Shown piece after piece: positions 1 through 11,642 of a DNA stretch of 64,000 nucleotides. The DNA comes from Parasponia andersonii (Eukaryota > Streptophyta > Magnoliopsida > Rosales > Cannabaceae). The notes below the pieces were generated by a model. It ran no database searches. It worked only from the letters and a program-made list of their open reading frames with translations, and was not told where the DNA came from. The stretch lies in contig JXTB01000197.1 in the NCBI GenBank assembly GCA_002914805.1, positions 305,490-369,489 of the forward strand, given 5' to 3'. The translations under genes were made by a program, and so were the position numbers. Within the stretch, counting starts at the first letter, position 1. Each line of letters begins with the position of its first letter.

Positions 1-593
1 AGCCGGTTAATATGTATAATGCTTGGAATTCAATTATTATATTAAAATTGTGATTTGTTAATATTCAATTAATAATAATATTTTAATACATCAATTAAAT
101 AATGTTAATTCATATAACGCGTGTATAAAAAATTTTGGTATAATAACTGAGATTTCTAATATTATCCCTCGATAATATTAATATGAATTCAATATCAAAT
201 TATTACAAAAGAAATAGTAAATTTTTTCATAAAGATATTATTTCCTTGGCTACCACGACACCATGTAAATAGTGAAAAATTGTGAAGTAATTTTCTCCTT
301 TTGTTGATGCTAATTGTCTATTTGTACTTCTTGAGAAATTCTTGCATTTCAGTTTCAACTTTGGTGATATTTATTTGATGGGGAATTTAGATCCATATGA
401 TTATTTTGGCAATTAAGTTTGGATCAAATTTTGTTTTAATGGTGCGAAAGTGAATGATCACGACCCGCATATGATATGATCACTGGCTCACCAGATGACC
501 AGGCAACTAATAACCAACCAAGTAATTGTCAGATCACCTAGTCATCAGCTGACTCATAAATCACATAAAAATTTTCCTTCTTTCTGCCACTTA
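1..593. other. AT-rich intergenic DNA, no gene seen
   Basis: The stretch is AT-rich. The only open frame of note, at 495-680, has low-complexity Lys/Arg/Glu content and runs into the repeat that begins near 594. No RNA gene or repeat boundary was recognised. Confidence 0.6.
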
Positions 594-914
594 GCTATGT
601 TTGGCAGGAGAGAAAAGGAAAAAGAAAGAGAAAAAAGTAGAAAAATAATAAATGGGATCTACAAAAAATTTTCGCTATAAAATAGGAAACAAAAAAGAAA
701 GAAAAAGAAATTTTGTTAATAAAAATGCTTAATTTACTAATATACTCTCACATATTAACTCTAAAAATAATATAAAAAATAAAATAATTATTTTCAAATA
801 AATTATTTTTTTTCCTTACATTTCAAATAATTATAGAAGAAAAATACTTTTTTTTTCATCTTTTATATTTCTTTCCCTCTTATTTTGTTTTCTTTGGTCT
901 CCACCAAAGATAGC
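594..914. repeat. Fold-back (TIR) MITE-like element
   Basis: The left end reads gctatgtttgg (594-604) and the right end (904-914) is its reverse complement with one mismatch. Purine-rich DNA inside the left end faces pyrimidine-rich DNA inside the right end, so the whole element could fold into a hairpin. The ends resemble those of the element at 7021-7881. It has no coding capacity. It is probably a non-autonomous DNA transposon remnant of hAT-like type, assigned only from the shape of the ends. Confidence 0.5.
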
Positions 915-1530
915 ATAAATTCCACTAATTCTAATTTCTGGCGACGGTAGTTCACAACCAATTAAAGGGTCAGAGCCTTAGAGAGCTCGATCTGGACGGA
1001 AGAAGCAAAGAAACAGTAAGGAAACTTGAGATTGTGGTGACTAGTGGTCTAAAAGGCTTTCAAAATGGGGCCGGGCATCACGTGGAATGACATGACGATC
1101 TGATTGAGAGTGGTCCACCGTGGATATTAGTGGAGCCCGCTCAAGTGGTAAACGAGGTGGCTCTTACATCGTACACTACTGACACTGCATGTGAATTAAA
1201 TATTGCCCGTAGCCCAAATTCGGTCAATACTTCCAGAGAATCAATTTCAACCCAACAAGCCTTTTACTTATCAGACTCATGATCATCTTTTTGCAACTCC
1301 AACATAATTATCAACTAATAATTAAATTTCCAGCCAAAAAAGAAAGAAGAAATCATTCTAAATTAATTAAGTACTATTTGTTTGAGTCAAGAAACAATAT
1401 TTGGCTGTACTTTTGCGTGAACAACTTCATCAAATATCACACCATACCATCTCCACATTTAGTTGTAACAGCCCTTCCATTCTTGATGGTTTTTTTTTTT
1501 CTTTTGGTATGTCAGATCCTTATGGCCAAC

Positions 1531-1565
<35 letters not shown>

Positions 1566-1869
1566 AATGAAACACGTATCACATAACATAGGATGCAATA
1601 ACGTACCACGTTCATTTAAGAAATATTGAAAATAATAATACGGGACCCCATTTATTCACTCCCTCATTGAGAACAATAACCCACTACTTTTTGGCGAACC
1701 ATACATACAATACAATACAGTAATCAACTTTTGTTAATTTTTCTTTTCAATTTTTGACAAATTAAAGGGGTCCAACTCCAATATATATCCACTCTAGCTC
1801 TCAAATCCACACAAGTAAAATATATAATAATAAAGGGCACGCTTTAAAGAAAATATGGGAGACGAATTC
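915..1869. other. Intergenic region downstream of the snakin gene
   Basis: No gene was seen. The stretch 940-1250 is less AT-rich than its surroundings and includes a CACGTG G-box-like hexamer near 1080, but no coding frame. A GA microsatellite lies at 1535-1562. The open frames at 1279-1536 and 1401-1586 cross this microsatellite and poly-T and look random. Confidence 0.6.
1535..1562. repeat. (GA)n microsatellite
   Basis: About 14 uninterrupted GA units. Confidence 0.95.
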
Positions 1870-2366
1870 TTAAGGGCACTTGGACTGGCCCTTGGAGTTC
1901 TTGAGGTCCCTGTAGCAAGGGCACTCGTCCTTGTTTCCGTACGTCCCAGAGGGAACGCAGTGGCACTTGTCGCAGCATATACCGCAGTACTTCAAGCACC
2001 GGTCTTGCATTCCTGCTTTCGAACACCGCACTTTGCACTTGGAGTCGCAAAACTCTGTCCCATTAACAATAACATCAACATAAATTAACCTAAGCCAATA
2101 ATTGTTACAATAAATAATCTTTTAAGCAAAACAAATTTTAAGGAAGAGAATTGCGCAATATCGTACGGAAACCAAGTGTATATATATAATTAGCCAAAAA
2201 AAAGATGTATATATGCGTGTGTGTGCGTGTGTGTGTGTGTTCATAGTAAATATATAGAAACATAACTAAACAGAATCTTGTTACCTGAACCAGCCATTGA
2301 AGCCTCGAAGAAAGTGGAGCTGAGGACGAGGCAGACAAGTAGGAAAGTAACAAAAACGAGCTTCAT
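1870..2366 (-). CDS. Snakin-1-like GASA peptide, two exons
   Basis: Exon 1 is 2366-2285 and exon 2 is 2054-1870 on the minus strand. The intron (2284-2055) has a GT donor and an AG acceptor, and the phase joins cleanly to give 88 residues, the length of potato snakin-1. Residues 1-25 or so form a hydrophobic signal peptide. The mature part holds the GASA domain with all 12 cysteines in family spacing, including [24 protein letters not shown] and the terminal KCP. GASA/snakin peptides are secreted or apoplastic, disulfide-rich, often gibberellin-responsive, and include antimicrobial members. The gene looks intact. Open frames in this span on either strand, such as minus 1844-2050, are out-of-frame shadows. 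Which GASA subtype it is, and its expression, cannot be told from the sequence alone. Confidence 0.93.
2215..2240. repeat. (GT)n microsatellite in the snakin intron
   Basis: A near-perfect GT run with one GC interruption. It lies within the single intron of the snakin-like gene. Confidence 0.9.
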
Positions 2367-2494
2367 TTTTTGAGAGAGTGATTATCACTGAATTAAAAAA
2401 GAGAGGGGCAATATAGAGTGGAAGATAAATAAAGGCAGGCTAGTAAGTTTGTAGATGATGGGGTTGTTGTAAAGAGTCATACATAGTGGGGGTG

Positions 2495-2502
2495 TATTTA
2501 TA
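2495..2502 (-). promoter_or_regulatory. Probable TATA box of the snakin-like gene
   Basis: TATAAATA is read on the minus strand about 130 bp upstream of the ATG at 2366. That leaves room for a 5' leader of roughly 100 bases, normal for a plant gene. The position and motif are seen; use as a promoter is inferred. Confidence 0.5.
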
Positions 2503-2510
2503 TTAGTTTA

Positions 2511-5500
2511 TTGATGCAAGAGGGTTGGTGGAACTTGAAAGGTTAGGGGAATTTTCTCGTACTAATATATTATTATTTTTATTATTTCTTAGTTTTCTTT
2601 TGTCCTTTTGCCCTTTAGGGAATTAGTTCCTATTCAGCCAGCCGATTACAGACTGTAAAACGTTGTAACTTGGTTTTGGATATTAATTAAGAAGTTGATT
2701 CAATGAAGACTGTGAAAGACCAATCATATTTTAATTGATTGACTTCTTTAGTTGCGTGGCATTCAATGGTTTGACATTATTTGTTTATTTGTGACGCAAA
2801 TACGTTACCGGGGTTCAAAAAGAGAAAGGACTACGTTACCGGAGGGTTAATTAAAGAAGGCCGTTAACGTGAAGCTTATATTTGTCTTATTCCAATGTTT
2901 CAAATGATAATTACTTGGAAGTTTCCATTTCCTTACTTTTATCCAAAACAATTTCACAATAATTCAATTTGGTCAAACAAAAAGTCTAGTTCTTTTTTTT
3001 TTGGGGGGGGGGGTGTTGAAGGTAAAAGAAAGTTCAAGTTATTGAGAGTTAATAAGTTGTTGACATAATTCTTATATACATATATTTGGCCATAATCTCG
3101 CATACTTAAGACACATTTGCAATGATAATTTGATATAAATATGTGCTAATTACTCTATAATGGGCCTGTTTGGCATGGAATAACCAAACAGGCCCAATGG
3201 AGCGCCTAGCATTCCAATTGCTATAACGGAATAACTTCATAATCACAAATAATATTATTTTTCCGGGTAAACTATTCTAGTAAACATTAATACATTTCTC
3301 GTAGGTTCCAGTTTAATCCACAATGCTAGAGATTTAAAAAAAAAAAATTCATCCTAAAAAAAATAAAGGAAACAAAAAAACATCATCAGTACTAAAAGAG
3401 TATGTATGACGCACAAAAACAAAATGAAGAGTAGGCTCCACGCGGCAGAACCAAATAAAGAGGCCCATGATCTGTAAAGCTCACTTGAAATTTGGATCTG
3501 CTTGACAACGCTATAGGGTATGAATGACCTATTAAACGTGGTAATCTTTTTCGTTTTCATGGGGTTCCAATTATGCTTACATGTCCTATTTGATTGATGA
3601 ATAGCCTTGGAGGTACCACCTCATTTAAAAGCACCTCTTGATTTTTATAAGGTAAAAATGATATTGGGTTAAGAAACACTCTCGAAGGAAGAAAATGAAA
3701 ATGAAAAAACAAAATTATGGAACTAAGTAAATTCAACTATTTAAAAAAAAAAAAAAGCAACTAGAAATAGATAATAACACAAATTAATAAGAATACATAA
3801 TTTCAGTGCTTGCATGAAAGGAGGAATGGTCGGCCCCGACTTTTGCAACTTCTAAGTGTGCTTTTGTCACGTGACCTGTCTTTCGGTTCTGAAAATTTGC
3901 CCAAGGCAAGACTTGGGTCAAGTTAACCAAACCCTTTTATCTATTTATTTATTGCTCTGAAGGTCACAAAACCCTTTTGCTTTGCCCTTGTATGGCTCAG
4001 GCTCACCTTCCTGGGGAAATTACTACTCTACTCAGGTGCAAAAGATGTATATAAAATTTACCCTAGTTGCAACAATATTTGTTTAAATTATTGTTACCTT
4101 TTTTGTAACGTAAGAGAGATTCACATGCACATTTTATGCTATGTTAGTCTAACTAATTATTTTGATTTCTAATTCTACTCGCGTTTTCTTTTTTTCTCTT
4201 TTAGCAAAATATTGATTCTTGATAAAAAAGATAAACGTGGTACTCATCGTCTTTATTCCATATATATATATGTATATAGTTACATATGGTTCCCGGCCGC
4301 TACTAAAGACGGTTTATTTCATGTTCGCGATGCTGATCAAAGCTAGCAAGTTGTAAGCGCGCTCGAGCAATTATGTTTAGGTTGGCAAAGGTTTTAGGTT
4401 CCCACCTATTGCCGTATTAACTAGTTAGCTTTATGTAGTTTTCAACGCTGAAAACAAGATATATGGTATTGCTATGTACGTGCAATTTACTAGGGGTTTG
4501 TTTCTTAGGGCTGGGGTTGGGCTATTAGAAAAATAAATTTATTTGTGATCTATTGGGCTATAGATAAATAATTTTGTTATTTGGGTTTGTGTAGTAAATT
4601 CGACTTGTTTTGTGTGTATCTAATAACTCATAGTTTAATATCAAAGTTTCTAAAATATTATTGTATTTGATAGATTTTATAATTAATTAGGTGATTAGAT
4701 GTTATACGAAGTATTTAAAATAATCCCTTGAAGTAGAATAAATAAAATGTTCCTCACCTCGTTCTATATCAAGTCAAAAAAAAGTAATTCAAATAGTAAT
4801 ACAAATTTTTCTTTTCTACCAAAATTCTCTCTAATTTCTCTTTTAACTTCTCTAGCTTTTCTAGTTGAAAGAAACAGGTAGAAATACAAGAGAATAAGAA
4901 ACGAAGACAGCTAAGACCGATAAGGACCGCATTAAATGAGTTATGATATACACATTGGAAAATCAGAAAAGTGGCCTAAAACAGAAATTTGAGCTCTAAT
5001 CTTCCTTTCCCGGAATACTGGCCCCCCCTGCTAGGAGCCGTTTGTCTAAGTTGTATCAGACATTTGTTGTTTAAAACTTAAAAGCAAAAACCGAAAAATG
5101 CTTATGAATTGAGTGTCCGAAGGTGCAGAGAGACAGAGAGAGAGTAATCGCATACGATAATGTGCATAATATATACCCGTAGTCATAGCTAGAACACAAA
5201 TATGATCGAGATTTGTAGTATTGTTATGTTGCTCACATCTTTCATACAAAGGTATCTGAACGTGTATTTTCAATATACACAATATGCATTGATGATGAAG
5301 AAAAAAAAAATGATAAACATGGGCGCCTCATGCAGTATTAAGACTTAGACAATGGTCTAACTAAGGACCGGAAAGAAAGCTTTATTATATAAACCATTGA
5401 TTTATATGTATTGGTATAGATATTGACAAATTTTGTTTTGCTTTATGGCTAAATTTGTAGGATAAATCACATAAAGTCGAGCTATAATTAATCAATAAAA

Positions 5501-7020
5501 AAGTTTGCCAAGACATATGATCGATCAACATTAATGTTATTCTCTTTAATGAGCCCAATTGTTACAGAATAAGGGCTCAATGCATGAGCTGTGATCCTTG
5601 GCAGCTTTACTAAAAGTCTTGACTCATGCTTTCCTTGCCTGGTTAATTAGATTTACTGACGAGTAATTCTCAACTGTCAAAACTTTACCGGCTGATCATG
5701 TTTTGTCTTCTCCCGATTGATCATCACGTTGTATGCCAGCTGGCACTTGAGATGAGCTACATATGGAAAAATCTCCCCCTTTTCTTCAGTAAACAAAGAA
5801 AAAAAATGACAATTTTCTTTTTTTCCGGCCCCTTTGATTTCCAGTTTTGACCAGAGGTTGACAAGGAAAAAAGAAATATATGACTATAGGAAAAGGGGTG
5901 CAATGCAAACAGTAGTGAAGCTTGTAAAGAGAGGAGCTAGATGTGACTGAGATGGCGAAAAAACCCAACGAGGTTCCAAAACCAGCCGCCCCACCGCATT
6001 AATATTCCTAGATGTGACTATTCAAAAGGGATCTTTTGTGTGATGTGCCTAAACACTATAGTTGATCATAAAATACAGAATGATGATCATGTGAGTGGAA
6101 AGGCGTTGTTCTTTTTGCTATTTCCATGTTATGTTTAGTACTGGATGAGCCCACTGCCACTCAGTGACTCGCAACAAAGCAAAATCTTTGGTGGTCCTAT
6201 ATAGTATGATATCCTTGTCCGAATCCTCCAGCAGTGACTATAGCTACAAGTACTCTTTTACGGGGTTGAGATCCGCTGCGCCGTAGAAATATCCTAGTTA
6301 CAACTTGAAACCGTTTAAATTTCATGTAGGTAACAATATTGTCGTTTGGAGGTCGAGATAAATTTTAATGCAAGGGAACATTTAAACAAGATTTATTTTT
6401 TAAAAAAAAAAAAATGAAACGTTGTGAAAAATGAATGAACAACAAATATAAACATATTGCACAAATAAACCTCTCTTATTATCACCAAGGGAGCATTAGA
6501 TTGGCGTAAACCCTCAAATATACATCCCCTTTTCACATGAAGCTGATTCGACTTTCGAGTCAGTTGGGGCATTTTTGTTGGGCCACGTTCTGTTGGGTAA
6601 ATGATGGGTTCTGGCGTTCCCGTTATATGGGCCCAAGACTTGTCACAATTCTACATTGTTCGTCTAGGTTGACTTGTGAGGGAGAGAACGGGCTTCTAAC
6701 GAGGATCACAAGCCCAAGACTCTGCTTAAACTGGGCATTTAGGTCTCAATATGGGCCATTTTTTAAGTCCATAATTATTCGTATTTTATTTCCTAAAAAA
6801 TATCTGGATAACTGATATACTAGAATATAAGCTGAATTATAATAGAAAAATATAACACATTTTTAAAAATCAATTGTCAAAAAAAAATAACATGAATCTA
6901 CTTACTTGTCATGTGGACTCTGTGATTATTTGTAATATTATTAAAATGAGATATACTAATACGGAGAAGAAGTACTAAATCCACTATTTTTCCCTCTCTT
7001 GTGATTATTGCTTGACACTT
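2511..7020. other. Long AT-rich intergenic region
   Basis: No gene was supported. It contains poly-A, poly-T and poly-G runs, a perfect hairpin at 3161-3196 and the 10-bp palindrome gtcacgtgac at 3866-3875. Open frames at 3354-3560, 5046-5282, 5786-5968 and 6537-6815 show no recognisable domain and have biased, low-complexity composition. Confidence 0.6.
3161..3196. repeat. Perfect 13-bp inverted repeat (joined TIR remnant?)
   Basis: tgggcctgtttgg at 3161-3173 is followed, after a 10-base loop, by its exact reverse complement at 3184-3196. The arm resembles the tGTTTGGca ends of the other fold-back elements here. It could be an almost fully internally deleted MITE, leaving only its terminal repeats. 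Confidence 0.55.
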
Positions 7021-7881
7021 GGGCTACGTTTGGCATAAGGGAAACATGAGAGAAAGAAAAGGTTGCAAGAAAAAAAAAAGTACAAATCATTACGAGGAAA
7101 TAAACAGATAATAATTAACCTAAGACACACACCCTAGGATAAAGAAAACACGTAATATACTAATTTATTGGCCGGAGTGATACAATGACAAGAACCACAA
7201 TTAATACTAATTTTCAAAGATTTAACATCTTGAAATAACAAGGCATTTGCAGCTAATAAAGTCGAATTAAGATCCTGAGAAACTCTCTAAGTATCACATT
7301 CGATAAGTCTCACGTCAAACTCAAACGAAGAGAAATCAGTTGCAACTCTTCCCATATGGCAATTAATTCACTATTTTCAGCAGAAAAAAGACCTTGAACA
7401 CATTTGTAAAAGGCAGCAACAACCACACGAACTTCGTCCCAAAAAACACTACCCACACTAATGAATTCAGAATAAGGACACACTGCAAGATCCGAGTTCA
7501 ATTTAATGACTCCTGAAGGTGGACGAAACCATTTGGCCAGAGAAATGGTACAACTAAATAGAACATGAGTGGACTGAACAGGGGGTTTACTATTTGTGGG
7601 CCCACCATAATTTATTATCTCCAAAATAGAGAAAAAAAAGTGGAAGAAAAATTTGAAACACTTACCATTAAAATAAAATTATTAATTCGCACTTATTTTT
7701 GAAATAAATTAATAAATTTAAAATAATTAAATTTTAATTTTATCAAATTCTAATTTTCGTTATTTCTTATGTACCAAATGACATAAAGAAAATTAGTTTT
7801 CCATCTATCACTTCTATTCTCTTTCCTTCATTTTTTTTTCCCTTTCCTTCTACTTTTCTTTCTTTCATACCAAACATAGCC
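7021..7881. mobile_element. TIR element enclosing an RNase H-like fragment
   Basis: The left end, ggctacgtttggcat (7022-7036), pairs with the right end (7867-7881) over 15 bases with two mismatches. Purine-rich sequence inside the left end again faces pyrimidine-rich sequence inside the right end. At about 860 bp it is larger than the sibling element at 594-914, and the extra length includes the degraded RNase H-like domain at 7200-7624. No clear target duplication was found. No transposase was seen, so it is non-autonomous. Confidence 0.5.
7200..7624 (-). pseudogene. RNase H-like (RVT_3 type) domain fragment, frameshifted
   Basis: The minus-strand frame 7624-7310 encodes a run around PPSGVIKLNSD, then SVGSVFWDE and FSAENSELIAIWEEL. 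This is the layout of the RNase H-like domain found in plant non-LTR retrotransposons and their relatives (Pfam RVT_3). The aspartate of the first motif and the glutamate of the second can be seen. The frame stops at 7310, but another minus-strand frame continues the homology towards about 7200 (IECDT, then RVSQDLNSTLLAANALL), with a stop in between. The fragment therefore carries at least one frameshift and one nonsense change. No reverse transcriptase or endonuclease part is present. It is not expected to be functional. Confidence 0.65.
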
Positions 7882-9480
7882 TTAAACTCCACTAAAATTT
7901 TATCATATTTGAATAGTTTACTCCAACATATAAGGCAAGAGTACTAAAGAAAATAGACCTACTATTCCTAAAAAACAAAAAAAAAAAAAAAAACAAAAAC
8001 AAAATCACACACTATATTCGTTAAAAAAAGTGTTTTTTTTTCTTTTTTTTTTCCCTGTGATTGTGCATGATTGGCAAAGAAAATCTCGGGCCCAGTGCTA
8101 GGGATCAGACAAGGATAAAGGTTGGAAGGAAAAGGGCCGAATGTGTCGAATTTTGTCCTTATTCGTGAGGCGTCCGATTGTCCAAAGAATCTGACGAATT
8201 GACGGCTAAGATCAAATGGGGAAATGGGAGAGAAGCCAATACTCTCTCATTTTTATTATGGCATTGTTCTAACCGAAGCTGCTTTGCACGCAGCATGTGC
8301 GGCGTCGACTCACAACATTTGCTGGCAAATATCTAAAACCAACGGATTGGTTAATGAATCAATTGTCGTTTTTCCTAATTATTTTTTTAATTAGTTCTCA
8401 TTAATTTTACATTATGTATTATTTCCAGAAGCACAGATCAGCTCGATTCCATGAATCCATCCAGTTGAGCGTATCGGTTTTATTTTTGTGGTGTATTTTG
8501 ACTCGGTCGTTAGATCTGAGGTACATAACACAGATAGGTACTAGATTTCCAAAGTATTAGATTGAACCTCTTTAAACCAAAATTTGAAGAAAAAAAAAAG
8601 CCAAAATAGTCTTAGAATAATAAGCTTTTCTATAGCTGGCCCAATGGCCATAGGGCTGCTAAGCCCCCCTTAACTAACTCACCAAGACTTCCGCTGCTTT
8701 GGACGAAGAATCTTCAATCAATTATTGGTCTTAATTTGATATTTGGTTTACAAAAAAAATAAAAATACAGAAACCTCAAAGCAAGCAACAAAAGTTGCCG
8801 AGTCTAAAAAGAGAGATGGTATATATGGCACCAATTCAGTAGGTATTTTTTTTTTTTACCTATGCATAGGTATGAATTTGGCGAATGAAAATTTAGCATG
8901 TATATTTTTTTATTGTAAAAAATAAGAGAGAGAAAGAGTATTAATGATACACGTCTTTTCATGTACTTCATTATAGTCATTGGATCACCATTAGATGGTG
9001 ATCCAACGGCTAAAAAAAAAATACCTACTTATAGGGAAAGAAAAAAAATACCTATTGGATTGGAAACCTATATATATGGGCACCAATCAAGTTATTATCA
9101 CATTCAAGTTATATTTTTCAATAAAGATTTTTGTTTTTTTTTCTCTAGTATTTTGACTAAATTGAAAATAACTTGTAATAATAAGTTATTTTTACTTATA
9201 ATTATTCCATTCTAATTATTTTAAACATTCCGTTTCTATTGAAATATGAACAAGTTTTTTGAATGATTTTTTAAAGAAAACAATTTAGAATAGTTATTTA
9301 AAGAAAAAGTCTTGATGAAAAAAATATTAATATTTAATATTTTTATGTATAAGGTTAGTTTTAAAATTATAAAAAAAATACTCCTTAATCCGTTTATGAC
9401 TAAAACAAAAAAAAAAATCAAAGTTTCGTATAAGTTTTTATTAGTTTTATATATACGGTTAAACTAAACGTTTTTATTAG

Positions 9481-9521
<41 letters not shown>

Positions 9522-9554
9522 TAATATTGTTAAACCCTTATAAAAAAAATGACT
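7882..9554. other. AT-rich intergenic region with small palindromes
   Basis: No gene was seen. It holds a perfect 16-bp palindrome (tacctatgcataggta, about 8858-8873), a stem pairing ttggatcacca with tggtgatccaa around 8980-9006, and an AT microsatellite at 9483-9519 just upstream of the retrotransposon insertion. Open frames at 8743-8925, 8961-9215 and 9236-9421 are Lys/Phe/Ile-rich noise. Confidence 0.6.
9483..9519. repeat. (AT)n microsatellite
   Basis: An uninterrupted run of about 18 AT units, ending roughly 35 bp before the target-site duplication of the retrotransposon. Confidence 0.95.
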
Positions 9555-9559
9555 AAGAC
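9555..9559. repeat. Target-site duplication, left copy (aagac)
   Basis: The five bases directly before the 5' LTR are identical to the five directly after the 3' LTR (18395-18399). Confidence 0.9.
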
Positions 9560-11508
9560 TGTAAAAACCCGGAATTTTCGAGGGTAATTTGGATATTTTA
9601 CCAATTTTCCGGATAAAATATTGTGGGGACTAATTTGCAAAAATTTTGTACAGATGGACTAAATTACAAATTTTGGGGGACTAAATTGATAGAGATTTGA
9701 AATTTTGGGGACTTATGTGCAATTTTTGAAAACTTGCACAGCCCTATAAAGNCTCGCCGAGCTGCCACGAAGCTCCGCCGCCCCTCGCCGCTCACTGCCG
9801 CTGCCTGTGTCGCCAGGAAATGCCATTAAAGCCGATTTAAGCTTTTTCGGTTTTTCCATCATCGGCGACGATTCCGGCCACCTTTCGGCCTCAAAACGGT
9901 CCCGTTGGATTTGTATCGTCGCAAGGATCATCAAGATATATATATCTCAACTCCATTTTTCCCGGATTGAAAGTTGCCATTTTTAGTCATTTCGAGTTTT
10001 TGATTGTTATTCTCGATCCGGCCGTTGGATTGTGTTTTTTATTACATTTTTGGAATGTAGTCGGAAAATGGAGAAGTTTGATATATATATATATATATAT
10101 ATTGTGTAGTTTGGTGATCAGCACGAAAATCGAGATCGGACGGTCGAGATTTTGTCTCGTTTTGCGTGCCACCAGTTCTGTGTGGACCCGGATCCGAATT
10201 GGACAAGTTATATGTCTAACCTAGCTATTTTGGGTGCTAGGAATTCAGTGAAGAGGTCCGTTTGTAGAATTGGAGCTCCGGTGAGAAAGTTGACTTTTCG
10301 CACGAGGACGATCGAGGGCTTGTAATTGGTTTCTGACCCTCCGGGCGATCGTCAACGACACCTTGAAGACTCAATAGTATGGTGTCGCTATTCTGTTGAG
10401 GTAGGGGTTTAGTTACCTTTGTTTTATACCGTTTTTAAGTTAAAACTTATTTTCTGCAACATATAAGAACAAGTATGTTTTTAATGATTTGAATTATATG
10501 TGATGGAATCTGGTTATACGATATATACTGTACTGCTCTGGGAATTTGCTATGTGCAGATTATTTTGGGTATATCAAAAATAGGGCCGTTATGCTGCCCA
10601 TTTTTCTATAAAACCCTATTATGCATGTTTTACTAAAAAACCAGAGTACAGTAGTTTTTACACTTCAGTTCTGTATTGCACGTGTCATAGGATCATACAT
10701 GAGCACCGTGTTAGCATCATGAGTTTTATAGTGTGGCGCTGCGTGCCCCACCGTCGGTGAAAGTCTGTAAACTCGTGCGAGGTCTTGTTACTTCTGATTA
10801 CCTCCCCATTTGGCAGGTGTAGGCAATTCGGTTGCCCCTCCAGGTTTGGTAGGNGGTATGGGTTGATTTGTGTCATGTGCATATGGAGTGATGGTTTTGA
10901 TTACACTGTTATATATATATTGGCTCCCGGTCTGGATTATATATATATATGTGTGTGTATATTTTGGATTTGAACTAACCATGCAGGAGATTCCTATCAA
11001 TGAACTGTTTTTCCCTGAGGTAACTATTTTCCTACTGTGCATTGTATGCTCACCCCCTACCTTCCTCCTCAGGTGGTGTCCAGTACGATCTTGGTGATCA
11101 AGAGGAGTAAGAGGTCATCCTGATTGCAGTTCGTCTCTTGGTAATGCTAGGAGTTTGTTATCGTAGTCTTTGGACTATTTGGATTTTGTGTTAGCATTGG
11201 ACCAAGATTACTGCTTTTTATTTTGTCTGCAAACTTATGTATGTCATTCTGGTATTTGACATCTGTTGTGAATGATGATGATGATGGGTTTTGAAATTTA
11301 TTTCATGTTTTTAAGTAATCGTTCAATTTATACTTGACGGTGTATACGAACTGTGGGAGTGGTTCACGAGATGAAATTCCGATTATTTTATTTAAATGAA
11401 CTATTTTTATAAAAACTAGAACTTTTGACACTTTTCAAATAAATTAAGGAATTTCCCACCTTTGTGAAATTCCCCTTCTGCAACTAGCCCGGGTTTTGGG
11501 TCGTAACA
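9560..11508 (+). repeat. 5' LTR (shortened at two N positions)
   Basis: It starts TGTAAAAACCC and ends GTAACA. It is 1949 bp against 2210 bp for the 3' LTR. Nearly all of the difference lies at two single N bases (9752 and 10854), where about 158 and 109 bp of 3' LTR sequence have no counterpart. A TATAAA motif at 9745-9750, just before the first N, may be the LTR promoter. An AT run sits near 10081-10100. Confidence 0.93.
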
Positions 11509-11516
11509 AAAATTTT

Positions 11517-11528
11517 TGATATCAGAGC
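11517..11528 (+). promoter_or_regulatory. Primer-binding site, initiator Met-tRNA type
   Basis: TGATATCAGAGC begins 9 bases after the 5' LTR. Plant LTR elements primed by initiator methionine tRNA normally carry TGGTATCAGAGC here, so this copy has one mismatch. Confidence 0.8.
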
Positions 11529-11642
11529 TTTGAGTTCAACAGCTCGGACATATCACCATTAAATTAGATTAAAGTTGATTTTTATGATAAGCATTCATTA
11601 TTATCGCACTAACAGTTTGACATATTGTTTCAGACTTTAAAG

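Noticed and set aside
6537-6815. Plus-strand 92-residue open frame
   Set aside because: Composition looks random, with no family resemblance and no supporting promoter or intron signals.
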